Shown here: positions 11,799 to 23,530 of the stretch, one piece after another | How positions within the stretch are numbered: position 1 is the stretch's first letter | How the letters are laid out: each line of letters starts with the position of its first letter | Assembly (NCBI GenBank): GCA_029204225.1 | Contig: CM055094.1 | Span: 66,920,536 to 66,984,535, forward strand | Source of the DNA: Diphasiastrum complanatum | Taxonomy: Eukaryota; Streptophyta; Lycopodiopsida; Lycopodiales; Lycopodiaceae | Direction of reading: 5' to 3' | Length of the DNA stretch: 64,000 nt | The notes under the pieces: model-generated | Told to the model about the DNA's origin: nothing | What the model saw: the letters and a program-made list of their open reading frames with translations, nothing else | Database searches by the model: none | Translations under genes and position numbers: made by a program

Positions 11799-13412
11799 AT
11801 GGCATCTATAAATGCATATCTTTTGGATACTAATGAAAGGCTCAACAAAACTAACTATTCCATATGGAAAGTTAGAATGGAATCTATCATGATCATGCAA
11901 GATCTGATGGAAATTGTAAATGGTAAGGAGGGTGAACCTATTCATCCTCAAGAAAAAGCCAAATACATCAAGAGGTGCAATGTTGCACTACATTGCATAA
12001 AAATGAATGTTGCAAATGAACTCTTAAGAGAGGTAGGAGATTGCACTTCAGCTCAAGATGCTTGGGAGACTTTGCAAAAGGTCTATGAATCCAAGAACCA
12101 AACTAGAATGTTAGCTTTGAAGAATCAAATCTATAGAAGCTATCAAAAGAAAGGAGAGAGTGCACATACTTTTGTCCTAAGAGTAAAGGAATTGAACAAA
12201 GAGCTAGCCTTTATAGGTGACCCTATCAAGGATGAAGAGCTTGTTCAACTCATATTGAATGGACTAAGCTTTGAATTTGACAATTTGGTTCAGGGATATG
12301 CAATTATGGGTAAGCTACCCATACTTGAAGAACTCCAAGGCACACTCATGGTCGAGGAATCAAGAAGGAGCCAAATGCAAGAGAGGATGGATAGGCTTTC
12401 CATCCAAGGTGGAGATGACCAAGCTCTCTTCACCAAAGGCAAAGGCAAGTCCAAAGGCAAAGGATCAACATTCAAGAAGTCTACAAAGCTGGAGGATCAA
12501 GAAGGACCCCCAAAGGCATCTCCATCAACCACCAAAGTCAAGAAGGACAAATCAAAGGTGAAGTGCTACTATTGTAGCAAGATGGGGCATTATGCCTCGG
12601 AATGCTTCAAGAGGAAGCAAGATCAAAGCCAAGCCAACATGAGCAAAGAGGAGGAGGAGGAGAGTTCACATGAGGACTCTCTCATGATGTCCATATTTTC
12701 TTCAACAAGCTTCAAAGGAGAAGATCCTTGGTGGATTGACTCGGGTGCTAGTTCACACATGACTAGTAAAAGGGAGTTTTTCTCTTCTCTCTTATCTTAT
12801 GATGGACCTATAAAGTCTATCTATACAGCAAATGATGAAGCTTGTAAGATTGAAGGAGTTGGTAGCATTCCCCTTTGCTTAGGATCTTCCAAAAAGATCA
12901 ACATAGAAGGTGTTTTGTACATTCCTACAATAACAAAGAATCTACTAAGTGTTGGCCAAATGGTAGACAATGGTTTCAATGTTGACTTTGCTTCAAATGA
13001 ATGTTTCATCAAGAAGAAGGGTAAGATAGTGGCTAAGGGCACTAGACTTGGCAAACTATATAAGCTGGATGCATTTGTAAATACTAATGTTGTCATGTTG
13101 GCCGAGAAGAGCAAGATATCTACCTTTACTTTATGGCACAAAAGACTTGGACATGTCAACTCGGGTTCCATGGAGGCTATGATCAAGGAGGAGTATGCTT
13201 TAGGCCTACCAAGGTCTATTGGGAAGGAAGACAAGGTTTGTGAAGCTTGTGCCTTATCCAAGGCACATAAGAAGGTGTTTCCTAGCTCCATCACAAAGTC
13301 ATCTCATCCTCTTGAACTCATACACTCGGATGTGCACATTGCTAGCACCAAATCTAATGGAGGTTCATCCATGTTTTTAACCTTCATTGATGACTACTCA
13401 AGATATTGTTAG
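11799..13412 (+). pseudogene. Copia element 1 gag-protease-integrase (first part of gag-pol)
   Basis: The first 537 codons of the polyprotein. Domains in order: gag (residues about 1-240; opens MASINAYLLDTNERLNKTNY), a basic Lys/Gly-rich stretch, a CCHC zinc knuckle CYYCSKMGHYASEC (about 255-268), aspartic protease WWIDSGASSHMT (about 310), GAG-pre-integrase LWHKRLGHVN (about 445) with C-x2-C, and the start of the integrase core HPLELIHSDVH (about 503; first catalytic Asp). It stops at a TAG (13410-13412) where the family normally has a tryptophan codon just after DDYSRY. The downstream frame continues in register, so one base change separates this copy from an open gag-pol. Confidence 0.95.
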
Positions 13413-15767
13413 GTGTTCTTACTTTCCTTCAAGTCTCAAGTATTTGATACTTTTGTAAAGTTCAAGTTGTTTGTGGAAAAGCATCATAATCATAGCATCA
13501 AGATTCTTAGAAGTGACAATGGTGGAGAATTCATCTCCAATGAGTTCAAGGCCTTTTGTGAGGAGGAAGGGATCAAGAAAGAGACTTCTTGTCCTTACAC
13601 TCCTCAACAAAATGGAGTTGCTGAAAGAAGGAATAGAACATTATGTGAATGTTCTAAGGCTTTAAGATTAGATGCTTGTTTGCCCAAATCCTTTTGGGGT
13701 GAGTCTCTTGTATGTGCAAACTACTTGATGAATAGGGTGTCTTGCAAAGCAATTGAAGGCAAAACTCCTTATGAGATGTTGTATGGAAAGAAACCCAATC
13801 TTAATCACTTGAAAGTTTTTGGGTGTATATGTTATGTGCATGTGCCATTGGAAACAAGAACCAAGGAGGATCCATCTTCCACAAGAGGGATCATGCTTGG
13901 ATATGCAAGCTCAAGCAAGGGCTACAAAGTCTATCTCCCATCCTTGAACAAATTTGTTGTTTCAAGGGATGTCATCTTTGATGAACATCATATGCATATG
14001 CTTGAAGAAGGCTCAAGTTCTCCAACAATCAAGAAGAAGATGGCCGAGGAGCAAGATCTTGGTTTTGAGGAGGAGCTCATGGAGGAGCAAGCACCAAACC
14101 CACCTATCACACCAAGGAGATCTTCAAGGGCAAAAGTGGAGCCATCAAGGCTCACATATCAAGGCAAAGGACAGCAAGTTGAGGGTATCTCATCCACTTC
14201 TTATGCTTTATCTAGTTTTGAAGAACCGTCTAATGTTGAAGATGCATTGAACTCCAAAGAATGGTATAAAGCTATGTTGGATGAGTATGATGCCTTGATT
14301 GAGAATGAAACTTGGTTGCTTGTTGAGAGACCTCAAAGGAATGTAATAGGATGCAAGTGGGTCTTCAAGCTTAAGTTGAATGCAAATGGGAGTGTTAACA
14401 AACATAAAGCAAGATTAGTTGCAAAAGGTTATGCTCAAGAGAGAGGGATAGACTATGAGGAAACTTTTGCACCCGTGGCCAAGATGGTCACAATAAGACT
14501 AATCATTGCACTTGCATCACATTTTGGATGGATTCTATGTCAAATGGATGTCTCTAATGCTTTCTTGAATGGTTTTTTGGAAGAGGATATCTATATGGAG
14601 CAGCCACAAGGGTTCATCAAGCATGGAATGGAGAACAAAGTATGCCATCTCCAAAGAAGCATCTATGGCTTGAAGCAAGCCTCGAGATCTTGGAATTCAA
14701 GACTACATTGCTATCTTATTTCACTTTCTTTTGTTCAAAGTGAATATGATCCCACTCTTTACATTAAGTTTGATGATGTTGGTATTGTACTTTTACTCAT
14801 TTATGTAGATGACATCATCATTAGTGGAAATAGTGTTGATGGTATTGAAAAAATCAAGATAGATCTATCCTTAGAGTTCAAGATGGTAGATCTAGGGTGT
14901 CTTCACTTCATCTTAGGCATAGAAGTACTTAGAGGGTCTGATTTTATCTTTATAAGTCAAGTAAACTATGCTCAAAGTCTTTTGAAGAAGTTTAAGATGG
15001 AAGTATGCAAAAGTGTTGACACACCAATGGAGCAAGATGTAAAAGTGCCAAATGAAGATGATGAAAGATCCTTCATGGACATCACTTTGTTTAGGCAACT
15101 TATAGGTTCCTTAATGTGGATCACTATAACTAGACCAGATCTTAGCTTTAGTGTATGTAGGTTGAGCCAATCCATGCAAAAGCCATTGAATATCCATTGG
15201 AAAAAGGCTAAGAGGATTCTAAGATACATCTCGGGTACATTGGATTTTGGGATTCTATATAGAGGAGATGTGATTAACCTTCATGCATTTAGTGATTCAG
15301 ATTTTGCAGGGGACAAGAGGGATAGGAAATCAACAAGTGCCTATTCAACTTTCATAGGAGAAGGTGTGGTTTCATGGCTTTCAAAAAAGCAAGAAACTAT
15401 ATCTCTATCTTCAACCGAGGCTGAGTACAAAGCTTTGACAACCACTACAAAGGAGGTACTTTGGATCAAGAGATTATTGGTGGAACTAAAGATCATGGAT
15501 TCAGAGGAGGCACCAATCATCTACAATGACAATATATCAGCCCAACACCTTGCATCTAACCCAATCTTCCATGCAAGATCTAAGCACATTGAGATATGCC
15601 ATCACTTTGTGAGAGAAATGGTGCAAGCCAAGGAGATTGCTTTGGAGCATGTTCCAAGCAATGAATGTGTAGCTGATCTACTTACTAAACCACTTCAAAA
15701 GACACCTTTTATGAAGTTCAGATCATCACTTGGAGTGATTAGTAAAGCAATGATTGAACCAAGCTAG
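13413..15767 (+). pseudogene. Copia element 1 integrase-RT-RNase H (second part of gag-pol)
   Basis: 784 codons in the same frame as the upstream part, directly after the TAG. It contains the remaining integrase catalytic residues (DNGGEF near residue 36; NGVAERRNR near 68-76), the reverse transcriptase (AMLDEYDALIENETW near 285; KWVFKLK; catalytic YVDD near 464) and RNase H (SDSDFAGD near 627; SSTEAEY near 667). It ends at the conserved ADLLTKPL tail and a terminal segment close to the purine tract. No other stop or frameshift is visible. Without readthrough of the amber codon it cannot be translated from the gag start. Confidence 0.95.
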
Positions 15768-15772
15768 ATAGT

Positions 15773-15781
15773 GAGGAGGAG
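15773..15781 (+). other. Polypurine tract of copia element 1
   Basis: GAGGAGGAG directly abutting the TGTT start of the 3' LTR, the position expected of the plus-strand primer for retroelement cDNA synthesis. Confidence 0.85.
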
Positions 15782-16463
15782 TGTTAAAAATTCACAATTC
15801 TAGCTTGACTAGTTTTGGTCATATGACTTGTAAATAGTTAGATGGTCATGATGTGGCTTGTCACACGTGCCAAATAGCATAGGATTCCATTCATAAGGAT
15901 GTTCTCAAGTAGACCTAAGTGTTAGAACCTTTGGAATGAGTCCAAATTATGCTTAGATACAAGGGAGAAAAAATAGGAGCTATTTTTGGTAATTTTTGCA
16001 TTGTTGAGGGATCTCCAAGATTCCAACCCTAACTTGGTAGGGATGAAAGATCCACCAAAATTAGCATTAGGGATAGGTTTAGGGCTACTCATACCTGCCC
16101 AAAACCGTGATGGATCATGTATATATAGGTGATGATATCTCACCAAAATCAATCAAGCAATTTCATGTTTTTTCTCTCATAATGGTGCAATTGCTCTCTA
16201 TGTTCATAATTGTTTGAGTACTTGTGATTACTAATGATTATAGGATTGAATGTAGGTCTGGTGTACAGTACTCAGACTGTGGGAGGCCGTACTTTCACAC
16301 GTGTGAAGCCTTCTTCAAGGATTTGGGCCATTTAGTGAGGTTCAAGCATAGATTTTTGATGGATTTTGATGGTTCAACTTGTGCTAATCTTATGAAATCA
16401 TAATCTATTGTTTCCCTCATCATTTCAAGTGTTTTAGGATCCTTATTTGCTGTAATTTTTACA
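15782..16463 (+). repeat. 3' LTR of copia element 1
   Basis: Same length (682 bp) as 10318-10999, with no difference seen on reading. It is followed by the second target-site copy ATCTG at 16464-16468. Confidence 0.97.
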
Positions 16464-16914
16464 ATCTGATCCTTCTCATCAATATAGCTTCTCAAAAGGT
16501 TTTGTACTTTGCATGCATTCTCCAAAAAATTCTTGTTTAGGTTGTTTTAGAGCCATGGAGTTTTTAACGATGCACAACATAAGTTTGGGATTCCAAGTTT
16601 TTAAGGAAAGATAAATCTTTATTGAAAGACTCACCAAAAATAAAAGGGGTCTGGTTTGGTTTCTTCGCTCTATCTTTTGATCTCCTATTTATATTCGGGC
16701 TCTTAGTTTTTGTGACCATATTGTCTCAGCGACCCACGTCATTCTCAAAACACCCAAAACATGGACGAGAGCCTCTTTAAGATGACATGAGCACATCTTT
16801 CCCTGCTTCATATCTAAGGCATAAAAGAGAGAGTGGAAACCGACCATTGCGAGTTTTGATTCGCTACTCTCCACGCCTGAGCTGTGGACAACACACACAC
16901 ATGAATCCACTAGG

Positions 16915-18024
16915 CTCAACACAAACCCACTGGACCACTTGTTGCTCAATTCCGATGTCGTATGCTTGAAAATGCCACTAGGACACAGTAAATGGACTAC
17001 TTTTTGGCATTTAAAAGTGGTCCAGTATCGTTGAACGGGCTCCATCTTGCATGCCTCCAGTTCCATCCAGTGTTGCATGTCGAGATGAACCCACATAAAA
17101 AAACCAAGCTCCAAGCAGTTCAATATGCACAGAGAAATTTGTGTTCAAGAAAAAGCAGTCCAGAGAATTGTAAAGATATTGAGTTTTTGAGAAATCAATG
17201 CATGCACATGCACACTCATACACACAAATCCACACACACACACCATCAGCCACATAAATCACACGCACCATCGGACACAAATCATACAAAGAAATTCACA
17301 CACACAAATACACACGCACACTTATACACACAAATCTATACACACACACATCATCGGTTACGGGCAGACTATGCTAGACTACCCACATGCATGCACAGAT
17401 ATACGCACTCTCACGAATACACATATATACCCACTCTCACAGATATACACACTCTCACGAATACACACACATACATCGGCCACCCGTCAATGACCATCGA
17501 CTTTCCTCCTAAACCATCGACCGCCATCCAAGTCATCGGTCGTCACCCAAATTGCCCGGCCGCCCATCAACTCAGAGACTCGTGGGCTCAACAAAATTGG
17601 TCGGATTTAGTCAAAAACAGTCAAAACCTCGGATAGTAAGTGTCCAGAGCTTTGTGGGCTCAACACGAACCCACTGGACCAGTTGTTGCTCAATTTCGAT
17701 GTTGTATGTTTGAAAACGTCCTTCATGTCCTGAGGAATGCCACTAGGGCACAATAAATGGACTATTGTTTGGCATTTTTGAAAAGTGGTTCGATATCGCC
17801 GAATGGGCTCCGTCTTGCATGCCGTCTATTCCATCCAATGCTGCACATCGAGACGAATCCACATCAATAAACCGGGCTCTAAATAGTTTAGCATGCACAA
17901 ACAAACGTGTGTTCAAGCCAAGAATCCTAAAAGCAGTCCAAAGAATTGTAAAGATATCGAGTTTTTGAGAAATCAATGCATGCACATGCACACTCATACA
18001 CACGCACAAATCATGCACACAAAT

Positions 18025-18063
<39 letters not shown>

Positions 18064-18248
18064 TCATCGGCAGGACATACTATGCTAGACTACCCGCATG
18101 CATGCACAAATATTTGCACTCTCATGAATACATACACATACATAAACCATCGATCGCCATCAAAATCATCGGCCATCACCCAGATCACTGACCACCCGTC
18201 AACAACGGGCATACCTACTAGATCGTCGGTTGTCCAATGCCCGTCAAT

Positions 18249-18250
<2 letters not shown>
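16915..18250. repeat. Tandem duplication, about 744-bp period
   Basis: Sequence beginning CTCAACACAAACCCACTGGAC at 16915 recurs at about 17659 and stays similar across several hundred bases. That includes the AGAATTGTAAAGATAT block and the ATGCATGCACATGCACAC block, followed by CA-rich microsatellite and a CATCGGCC-rich stretch in both copies. Open frames here are made of CA or GT repeats and are not genes. Both copies run toward Helitron-tail-like motifs: a CCCGT...ACGGG hairpin followed by CTAG near 18195-18220. Confidence 0.8.

Positions 18251-18251
<1 letters not shown>

Positions 18252-18332
<81 letters not shown>
18252..18332. repeat. (GA)n microsatellite, about 81 bp
   Basis: Pure GA tract directly abutting a truncated Helitron-tail-like hairpin (CCCGTCAATGACGAG). 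It creates spurious Arg-Glu frames. Confidence 0.97.
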
Positions 18333-18333
<1 letters not shown>

Positions 18334-19260
18334 CTTTTTTAGGAGTATCAGAGTGAAAGGTCTTTTCAAAATGATCTAGCCGTTAGATCTCTTTGATGTA
18401 AAAAAACAAAATGAACATAATGATTTTACCTACCATCTGACCGGAGTGAGTTTGTAGATTACGCTTGAATAAAACGTTATGAAAGTTTTGCTGGTCAGTT
18501 TGTTTGAAAAGTGAGAATAAAATGATTTTTGATCAAGAATTTTGGAGTCTGTATAAAACGATCCAACTGTTAGATGTCTTTACTATAGAAAGACAAAATG
18601 GGTGCAATTATTTGATATACATTTTGACCGAAAATTTTTTTTAGGTTTTGTTGAGGTCAGAAGTTATTAGATTTTTTCTACTGTAGGATATTTGTGCGAG
18701 AGATAATGGAGCTATTCTATTTTGGAGATGATATTTATCCATGTAGTATTATATGGGTGATAGAGCAATTCACCCAATTTTTGTACTATCAACAACTTTG
18801 CAGAAATTTTCTTCCTCAAAAGAGATTTTTATTGATAAACGTAGATGAATTTGTTAGTAATATGAAGGTATATTTGAAGGATATGAAATTGTGACTGAGT
18901 AAAGTACAGACAATGTTGGATTTGATGGTGTACACAACAGTACTTAATAATGACTTTGTATTTTGAATTTTATATAAATCTGAGTTTGAATTTTGTGTAA
19001 ATCTTTTATTTCTAAATTGATGCTTACTCTTATTTGGCTAATTATATAAGCTTTGGTAAAAAAACGTGCATGCCACGCATGTGAAAAGTGATGGTACACA
19101 CACACATACACACACACATCCCTAATCCTAAATCCGTACCATATTTGTACGACCATTGGCCGTCCACCCAAACCATCAACCACCACCCAAAATTTCGGCT
19201 AATTGTCACTGACAACTTTCGACCCGAACCATTGACCTTCGACCCAAACCATCGGCCATA
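18333..19260. other. No recognisable gene
   Basis: AT-rich DNA. A 66-codon open frame at 18694-18894 has no recognisable motif. From about 19085 the sequence turns into CA repeats and then the same CCATCGGCC-type repeats that precede each Helitron-like tail in this window. Confidence 0.4.
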
Positions 19261-19267
19261 ACCCAAA

Positions 19268-19312
19268 TTGTCGACTGTCCATTGCCAGTCAACAACGGAG
19301 ACTCTTTACTAG
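19268..19312 (+). mobile_element. Helitron-like 3' terminus, degenerate
   Basis: An imperfect hairpin (CCAGTCAACAACGG) followed by ACTCTTTA and then CTAG at 19309-19312, with T as the next base. Hairpin, short spacer, CTRR and an A/T target are the hallmarks of Helitron 3' ends. The wording closely matches the tails at 20142-20171 and 39241-39270. Confidence 0.5.
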
Positions 19313-20141
19313 TATATATCTATTTATATATTTAAACTTATGTACACTTTTGCGCATGGGTATGGGTGCACCAATTCTCTCTCTCTCAATTGTAGTATAT
19401 AGAATAAGTTAAGGTGTTGGAGGAGGCATGTAGAGCGTCATTGTGGAGTACTATTGGAAGAACGCTCAATTGACACCCATTCAATATATTCAATTATATA
19501 TTATAATGGAAGGCTCATGGTCCCTTGGGGTATGAAGTCGTTTTGGAAATTGTGTGTATTTTTGCTTTACATTGGAGTTCTTATTTTAGGTTGGTAGTTG
19601 AGTACCTTGACAATATGATTTTTATAAATTCTCTCCCACAAAAAAAATACAAACCCACACACACGCACACAAACACTCATACACACACATGCACAAACAC
19701 GCACACACGAATTTTTTTGAAGACTCGAATTTTTCGATACCCAAAATCAAAATTTTTCGTGTCATTGTATAATTTCTCGAGTTATATATATTTTTCGAGT
19801 CTTTGTATATTTTCGATATAGTGTAAATTTTGATATTGTCGGTTAGAAATCTGACCCACGACGTTCACTCAACCACTGCTCGCTCCAACTTCTGCTACCG
19901 ATCCTCACGATTTCCGACAGTTTCAAGGCACTTCCGACCATTTTAGATCTCATTAGGACCGCATGAGAGCACTTGCGGCCATTTGAGACCACATTTTGAT
20001 CGCATTAGATCTGCCTGTAGCCATTTGACAGCCATTTTAGGGCACTTCCGACCATTTGAGACCGCATTAGGGCTGCCCGTCAGCCAAATCGCCGGCCGTC
20101 CATCAACGACAGACATACCCACTAGATCGTCGGCCGTCCAT

Positions 20142-20171
20142 TGCCCGTCAACGACGGGCACACACAACTAG
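20142..20171 (+). mobile_element. Helitron-like 3' terminus with perfect hairpin
   Basis: An 8-bp perfect stem, TGCCCGTC-AAC-GACGGGCA (20142-20160), then 7 bases, then CTAG at 20168-20171 followed by T of a TA microsatellite. This fits the canonical Helitron end: a GC-rich hairpin just upstream of CTRR, inserted between A and T. The flanking GCCGTCCATTGCC wording recurs at the other tails, so they form one family. The matching 5' end (TC...) was not located. Confidence 0.6.

Positions 20172-20213
<42 letters not shown>
20172..20213. repeat. (TA)n(CA)n microsatellite between two opposed Helitron-like tails
   Basis: A TA tract passing into a CA tract, bounded on the left by a plus-strand CTAG end and on the right by a minus-strand CTAG end. 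TA-rich microsatellites are natural A|T targets for Helitrons. Confidence 0.9.
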
Positions 20214-20214
<1 letters not shown>

Positions 20215-20240
20215 TAGCATAGTGTGCCCGTCGATGGCGG
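20214..20240 (-). mobile_element. Helitron-like 3' terminus, opposite strand
   Basis: Read on the minus strand, an imperfect hairpin (CCGCC-ATC-GACGG, with one G-T pair) is followed by GCACACTATG and then CTAG (20214-20217) and T. It faces the plus-strand tail at 20171 across a 42-bp microsatellite, so two elements appear to lie tail to tail. Confidence 0.5.
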
Positions 20241-20255
20241 CCCACCAGCCGGTCG

Positions 20256-20548
20256 ATGGTGTATATGTGTATGTGTATGTGTATGTGTGCATGTATATGT
20301 ATATGTATATGTATATGTGTGTATCTATACATATATGTGTATGTGTACGTGTACGTGTACGTGTACGTGTATGTGTATGTGCATGTATGTATATGTATGT
20401 ATATGTGTATGTGAATTTCATATGTATATATGTGTGTGTGTGTGCAGTGTACATATAGGTGTATGTGTATGTGTATGCATATGTACATGTGTATGTGTGT
20501 ATGTGTATGTGTATGTGTATGCGTATATGTATGTATATGTAATTGTGT
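20256..20548. repeat. Alternating GTATAT/GTGTAC microsatellite
   Basis: About 290 bp of alternating purine-pyrimidine sequence (GTATAT, GTGTAC, GTGTGT). The open frames on both strands are Tyr/Val/Cys or His/Thr/Ile repeats and are artefacts. Such tracts can adopt left-handed DNA, but that is general knowledge and not shown here. Confidence 0.9.
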
Positions 20549-21580
20549 GTGTGCTACAAAAAACAATTACTCACAAGACATTACAAGAAAAAATCAGCTT
20601 TTTATAAAGTATGACAATACAAATTATAAACTTTTTCATTTTTTTAAGATATATATGACTTAACCAAAAAGCAACAAACCAATATGGAGAACACCGCAAA
20701 AGAGGGTGAACTAACCTGCATCCATCCACACAAAAAACCGAGTTAGAACAGGGTAATTACTGTGGGAACTGCAGGTATCACTGCATACCCTCAGTTGCTG
20801 ATCATACAAATCATGTATAATATGGAGCATTCCTTCTTAGAACCAGTGTTATATCAAAAAAAGTAGGGTCATATTGTAAGCAGCCATCGATTTTTATCAA
20901 GCATTCTTCAGAAGCATTTTTTTTGCATTCAATGCATTACTCCAGCTGAATCATTAAATAAGAACCAGTCCATTTCAAAATACAAATAGAGACTGGTACT
21001 CCATATGATTCAGCACCGTACTAAAAAAAACAGACTTTTACCAAAAAAGGTATTGCGTCAGTGATGTACAAAACTATAAACATATATTTTCTCTAAATTT
21101 ATAGTGAAGTAACAGAGAAAATATATTATCATAAGAACACCATTATATATAGACAGTTTTACCCATATAATAAGCACTGGTGGTTTTGGTCCTATCCTAT
21201 CTGAATCCCAAGTGTAGGTCTGAAAACACAACAATCGCAAAAAATGTCTTATGTGAGTAATGATTATAAAGTACAGTATGAGTAATAGAAACTGAGAGGC
21301 ATCCTCTCCATAACTCAGGGAGTGTGTGTGCTATAAAAATAATTACTCACAAGACATTACAAGAAAAAACAGCTTTTTATAAAATGTGAGATACAAATTA
21401 GACAATAAGTAACTTTGTCATATTTTTAAGACATAATTTAACCAAAAAGCAGCAAACCAATATGGAGAACACTGCAGAAGAGGGTACACTACCCTGCATC
21501 CATCCACAAAAAAAGCTGAGTTGGAACAAGGTATTTTCAGTGGGAATTGCAGGTATCTCTGCCTACCCTCAGTTGTTATC
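20545..21580. repeat. Diverged direct duplication, about 777-bp period
   Basis: The block starting TGTGTGTGCTACAAAAAAC at 20545 recurs at about 21322. Shared phrases include ATTACTCACAAGACATTAC, AACCAATATGGAGAACAC and CAGGTATC...TACCCTCAGTTG. The first copy runs to about 20806 and the second to about 21580. No coding function is recognised. Confidence 0.75.
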
Positions 21581-22006
21581 CATTACACTGGGCAATTCTA
21601 CCATAGCTGCTACACTATGTCTAAGCTGGTTTTTTTGGGGATGATCATTAATGTAAGTTTTATAGTGTCACTGATCATATGAAGTGTTTTTACCATATTG
21701 ATATCCATCTAATTCTTTTCTCAAAAAATGTTTGGTCATAATGTTGGCAGTGTTCCATTGCCAGCACCAAACATGGACCTTTTTTTCCTTCCACCCATAT
21801 AAAAGTCAATGGTTTTTTGGTCCTATCCATTGACAAACACTACATACACCCATCCTTTTCATTACATTACGTGGGTACTTGATTGTAGTAACTTTTTTGT
21901 CAAAAAAAACCAGTCTATGATAGAAACCATTTATCATTAGTATTGTGCTTAAGTATTATCGTTGGTCATCATTATGTATTCATCCAACCTTAACAGGTAT
22001 TCTAGG

Positions 22007-22285
22007 AAGAAGATTTTACACAAATACTGTTTGTAGATTAGCCCACTGAGATCTGTTAGAGAACATCAATGGGCTATTTATCAATCAATGGAAGGACACC
22101 AAAAAATTATACTAAAGAGGTCTTTTTTAGAAGTAAAGATAAGAAGATTTTACACAAATACTGTTTGTAGATATCAGACCAATGAGATCTGTCAGAGAAC
22201 ATCAATGGGCTATTTATCCTTTTGAGTCAATGGAAGGACACCAAAAAATAATACTAAAGGGGTCTTTTTTAGAAGTAAAGATATA
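22007..22285. repeat. Tandem duplication, about 131-bp period
   Basis: AAGAAGATTTTACACAAAT at about 22010 and 22141 starts two adjacent copies. Both contain the GAGAACATCAATGGGCTATT phrase and end GGTCTTTTTTAGAAGTAAAG. The copies are nearly identical apart from a few small changes, so the duplication is recent. Confidence 0.85.
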
Positions 22286-22489
22286 AATAACAACCATTAT
22301 GTGTTGATCATTTTTAATTGATACAAAATGCACATAAACCATCGACTAACAATCAACCTTCAGAGGCAGTTTTTATGCATTCATTGCATTTCTCTAATAG
22401 CAAAACAGCCCATAGAGCACTTTTCCAAAAAACACTATAGATAAGACCTTTTTTGTCAGTCATGTACTGACTTGAACATTATTAACTAA

Positions 22490-23530
22490 TGCAAGTATTG
22501 CAAAAGTTAAGTACAACAAATGCTACATTTTCTCTACGAAGTGAACAAGAACTGAGAAACATAAAACCAAAAGAAGATAGATAACACAGGCACAACATCA
22601 AAACAATTACTAAAAACCTGGTAAAGCACAGTAAGTAAAAAACGTGAACCACCTCACAAAAAATAAGGAAACGACCTACAACAGATGCAAATAAACAACC
22701 AAGAACCAAGCAACGAAAACCTGAAGACAACAACAACTGAAAAAAGAACAAGCAAACAAAGTAATACTAAAAAAAACCCTACCAAAGGCTAAAACAAGAC
22801 ATGAAGAAACCATCCCAAAATAACACGCTAGACAACACCACACTAAACCAAGCAAAGTTGAAAAGGAAGAAACATAAACCGCCCAAAAGACCAAAGGCGA
22901 GGAACCACGCACAAAGCAGGGAAGCTGAAGAAAAAAACAGCAAGCACGTACCTTAGACGCCATAATCAACATGACAACGTAGCAGAACACCAATCAACCT
23001 ACACACAAATAAACACTAAACGATCAAGAAACAGCCAGAAAAATGTGCCAAGCTCTATCCACAGCCAAAGCGCACCACACCAACCACCCCAAAATCACCA
23101 ACTGCGCAGGGCGCCAAGTAGCCACCAAAACATTCACGCAGAAACAACCCATAAGCCAGAAAACGATAGGCCGGAATACATACAGGAGAAGCAACCCTAA
23201 GTGCCCACAGAAACTCAAATCAAAGGGACAATCTAGAAGCAAAAAAAACACAGAAGAAGAAGAAAACAAGAATGCGCCAAAACATCATGGCCATAAAAAA
23301 CACCCACCCAAAGCAAACCACTACAGTCCCACAATCTCAAGCATAGGACAAAAACATAAGGCCACCATAAACATGCATATCAAGCACAAAACAAAAATTT
23401 ATTAAAAAAAAACCAGAGGTCGAACCAAAAGAAAATATCACTCAAGGAAGATACTAAAAACGAAACTAGAAGAGACAACTAAAAAACCATTCAATAAAAA
23501 ACCGAAGGAGCATTTGAAACTATGCGATCA
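22490..23530. other. T-poor, A-rich compositional island, no gene
   Basis: About 1 kb in which the plus strand has roughly half A and very little T, with intermediate C and G. This keeps long Phe/Val/Leu-rich minus-strand frames (22482-22993, 23024-23269) and a Lys/Pro-rich plus-strand frame (23043-23405) open without stops. None shows a recognisable motif, and I read them as composition artefacts. Confidence 0.5.

Larger units (their letters stand above)
10318..16463 (+). mobile_element. Full-length Ty1/copia retrotransposon, element 1
   Basis: A complete 6,146-bp element. It has 682-bp LTRs (10318-10999 and 15782-16463) in which I found no difference on reading, starting TGTT and ending ACA. 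A perfect 5-bp target duplication ATCTG flanks it (10313-10317 and 16464-16468). A primer binding site (TGGTATCAGAGCC) directly follows the 5' LTR and a purine tract (GAGGAGGAG) directly precedes the 3' LTR. The gag-pol frame runs through the element with a single in-frame amber codon. Identical LTRs indicate very recent insertion, since LTRs are made identical at integration. Confidence 0.97.

Noticed and set aside
13410-13412. Programmed stop-codon readthrough between copia gag and pol
   Set aside because: The TAG lies inside the integrase core, not at the gag-pol boundary, and replaces a usual tryptophan. A point mutation or sequence error is simpler.
20122-20663. Cys/Val/Tyr- and His/Thr/Tyr-rich proteins on both strands
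   Set aside because: Artefacts of GTATAT/GTGTGT microsatellites.
22482-23269. Phe/Leu/Val-rich minus-strand membrane proteins
   Set aside because: Explained by the T-poor plus strand. There is no motif, no conserved start and no homology that I recognise.
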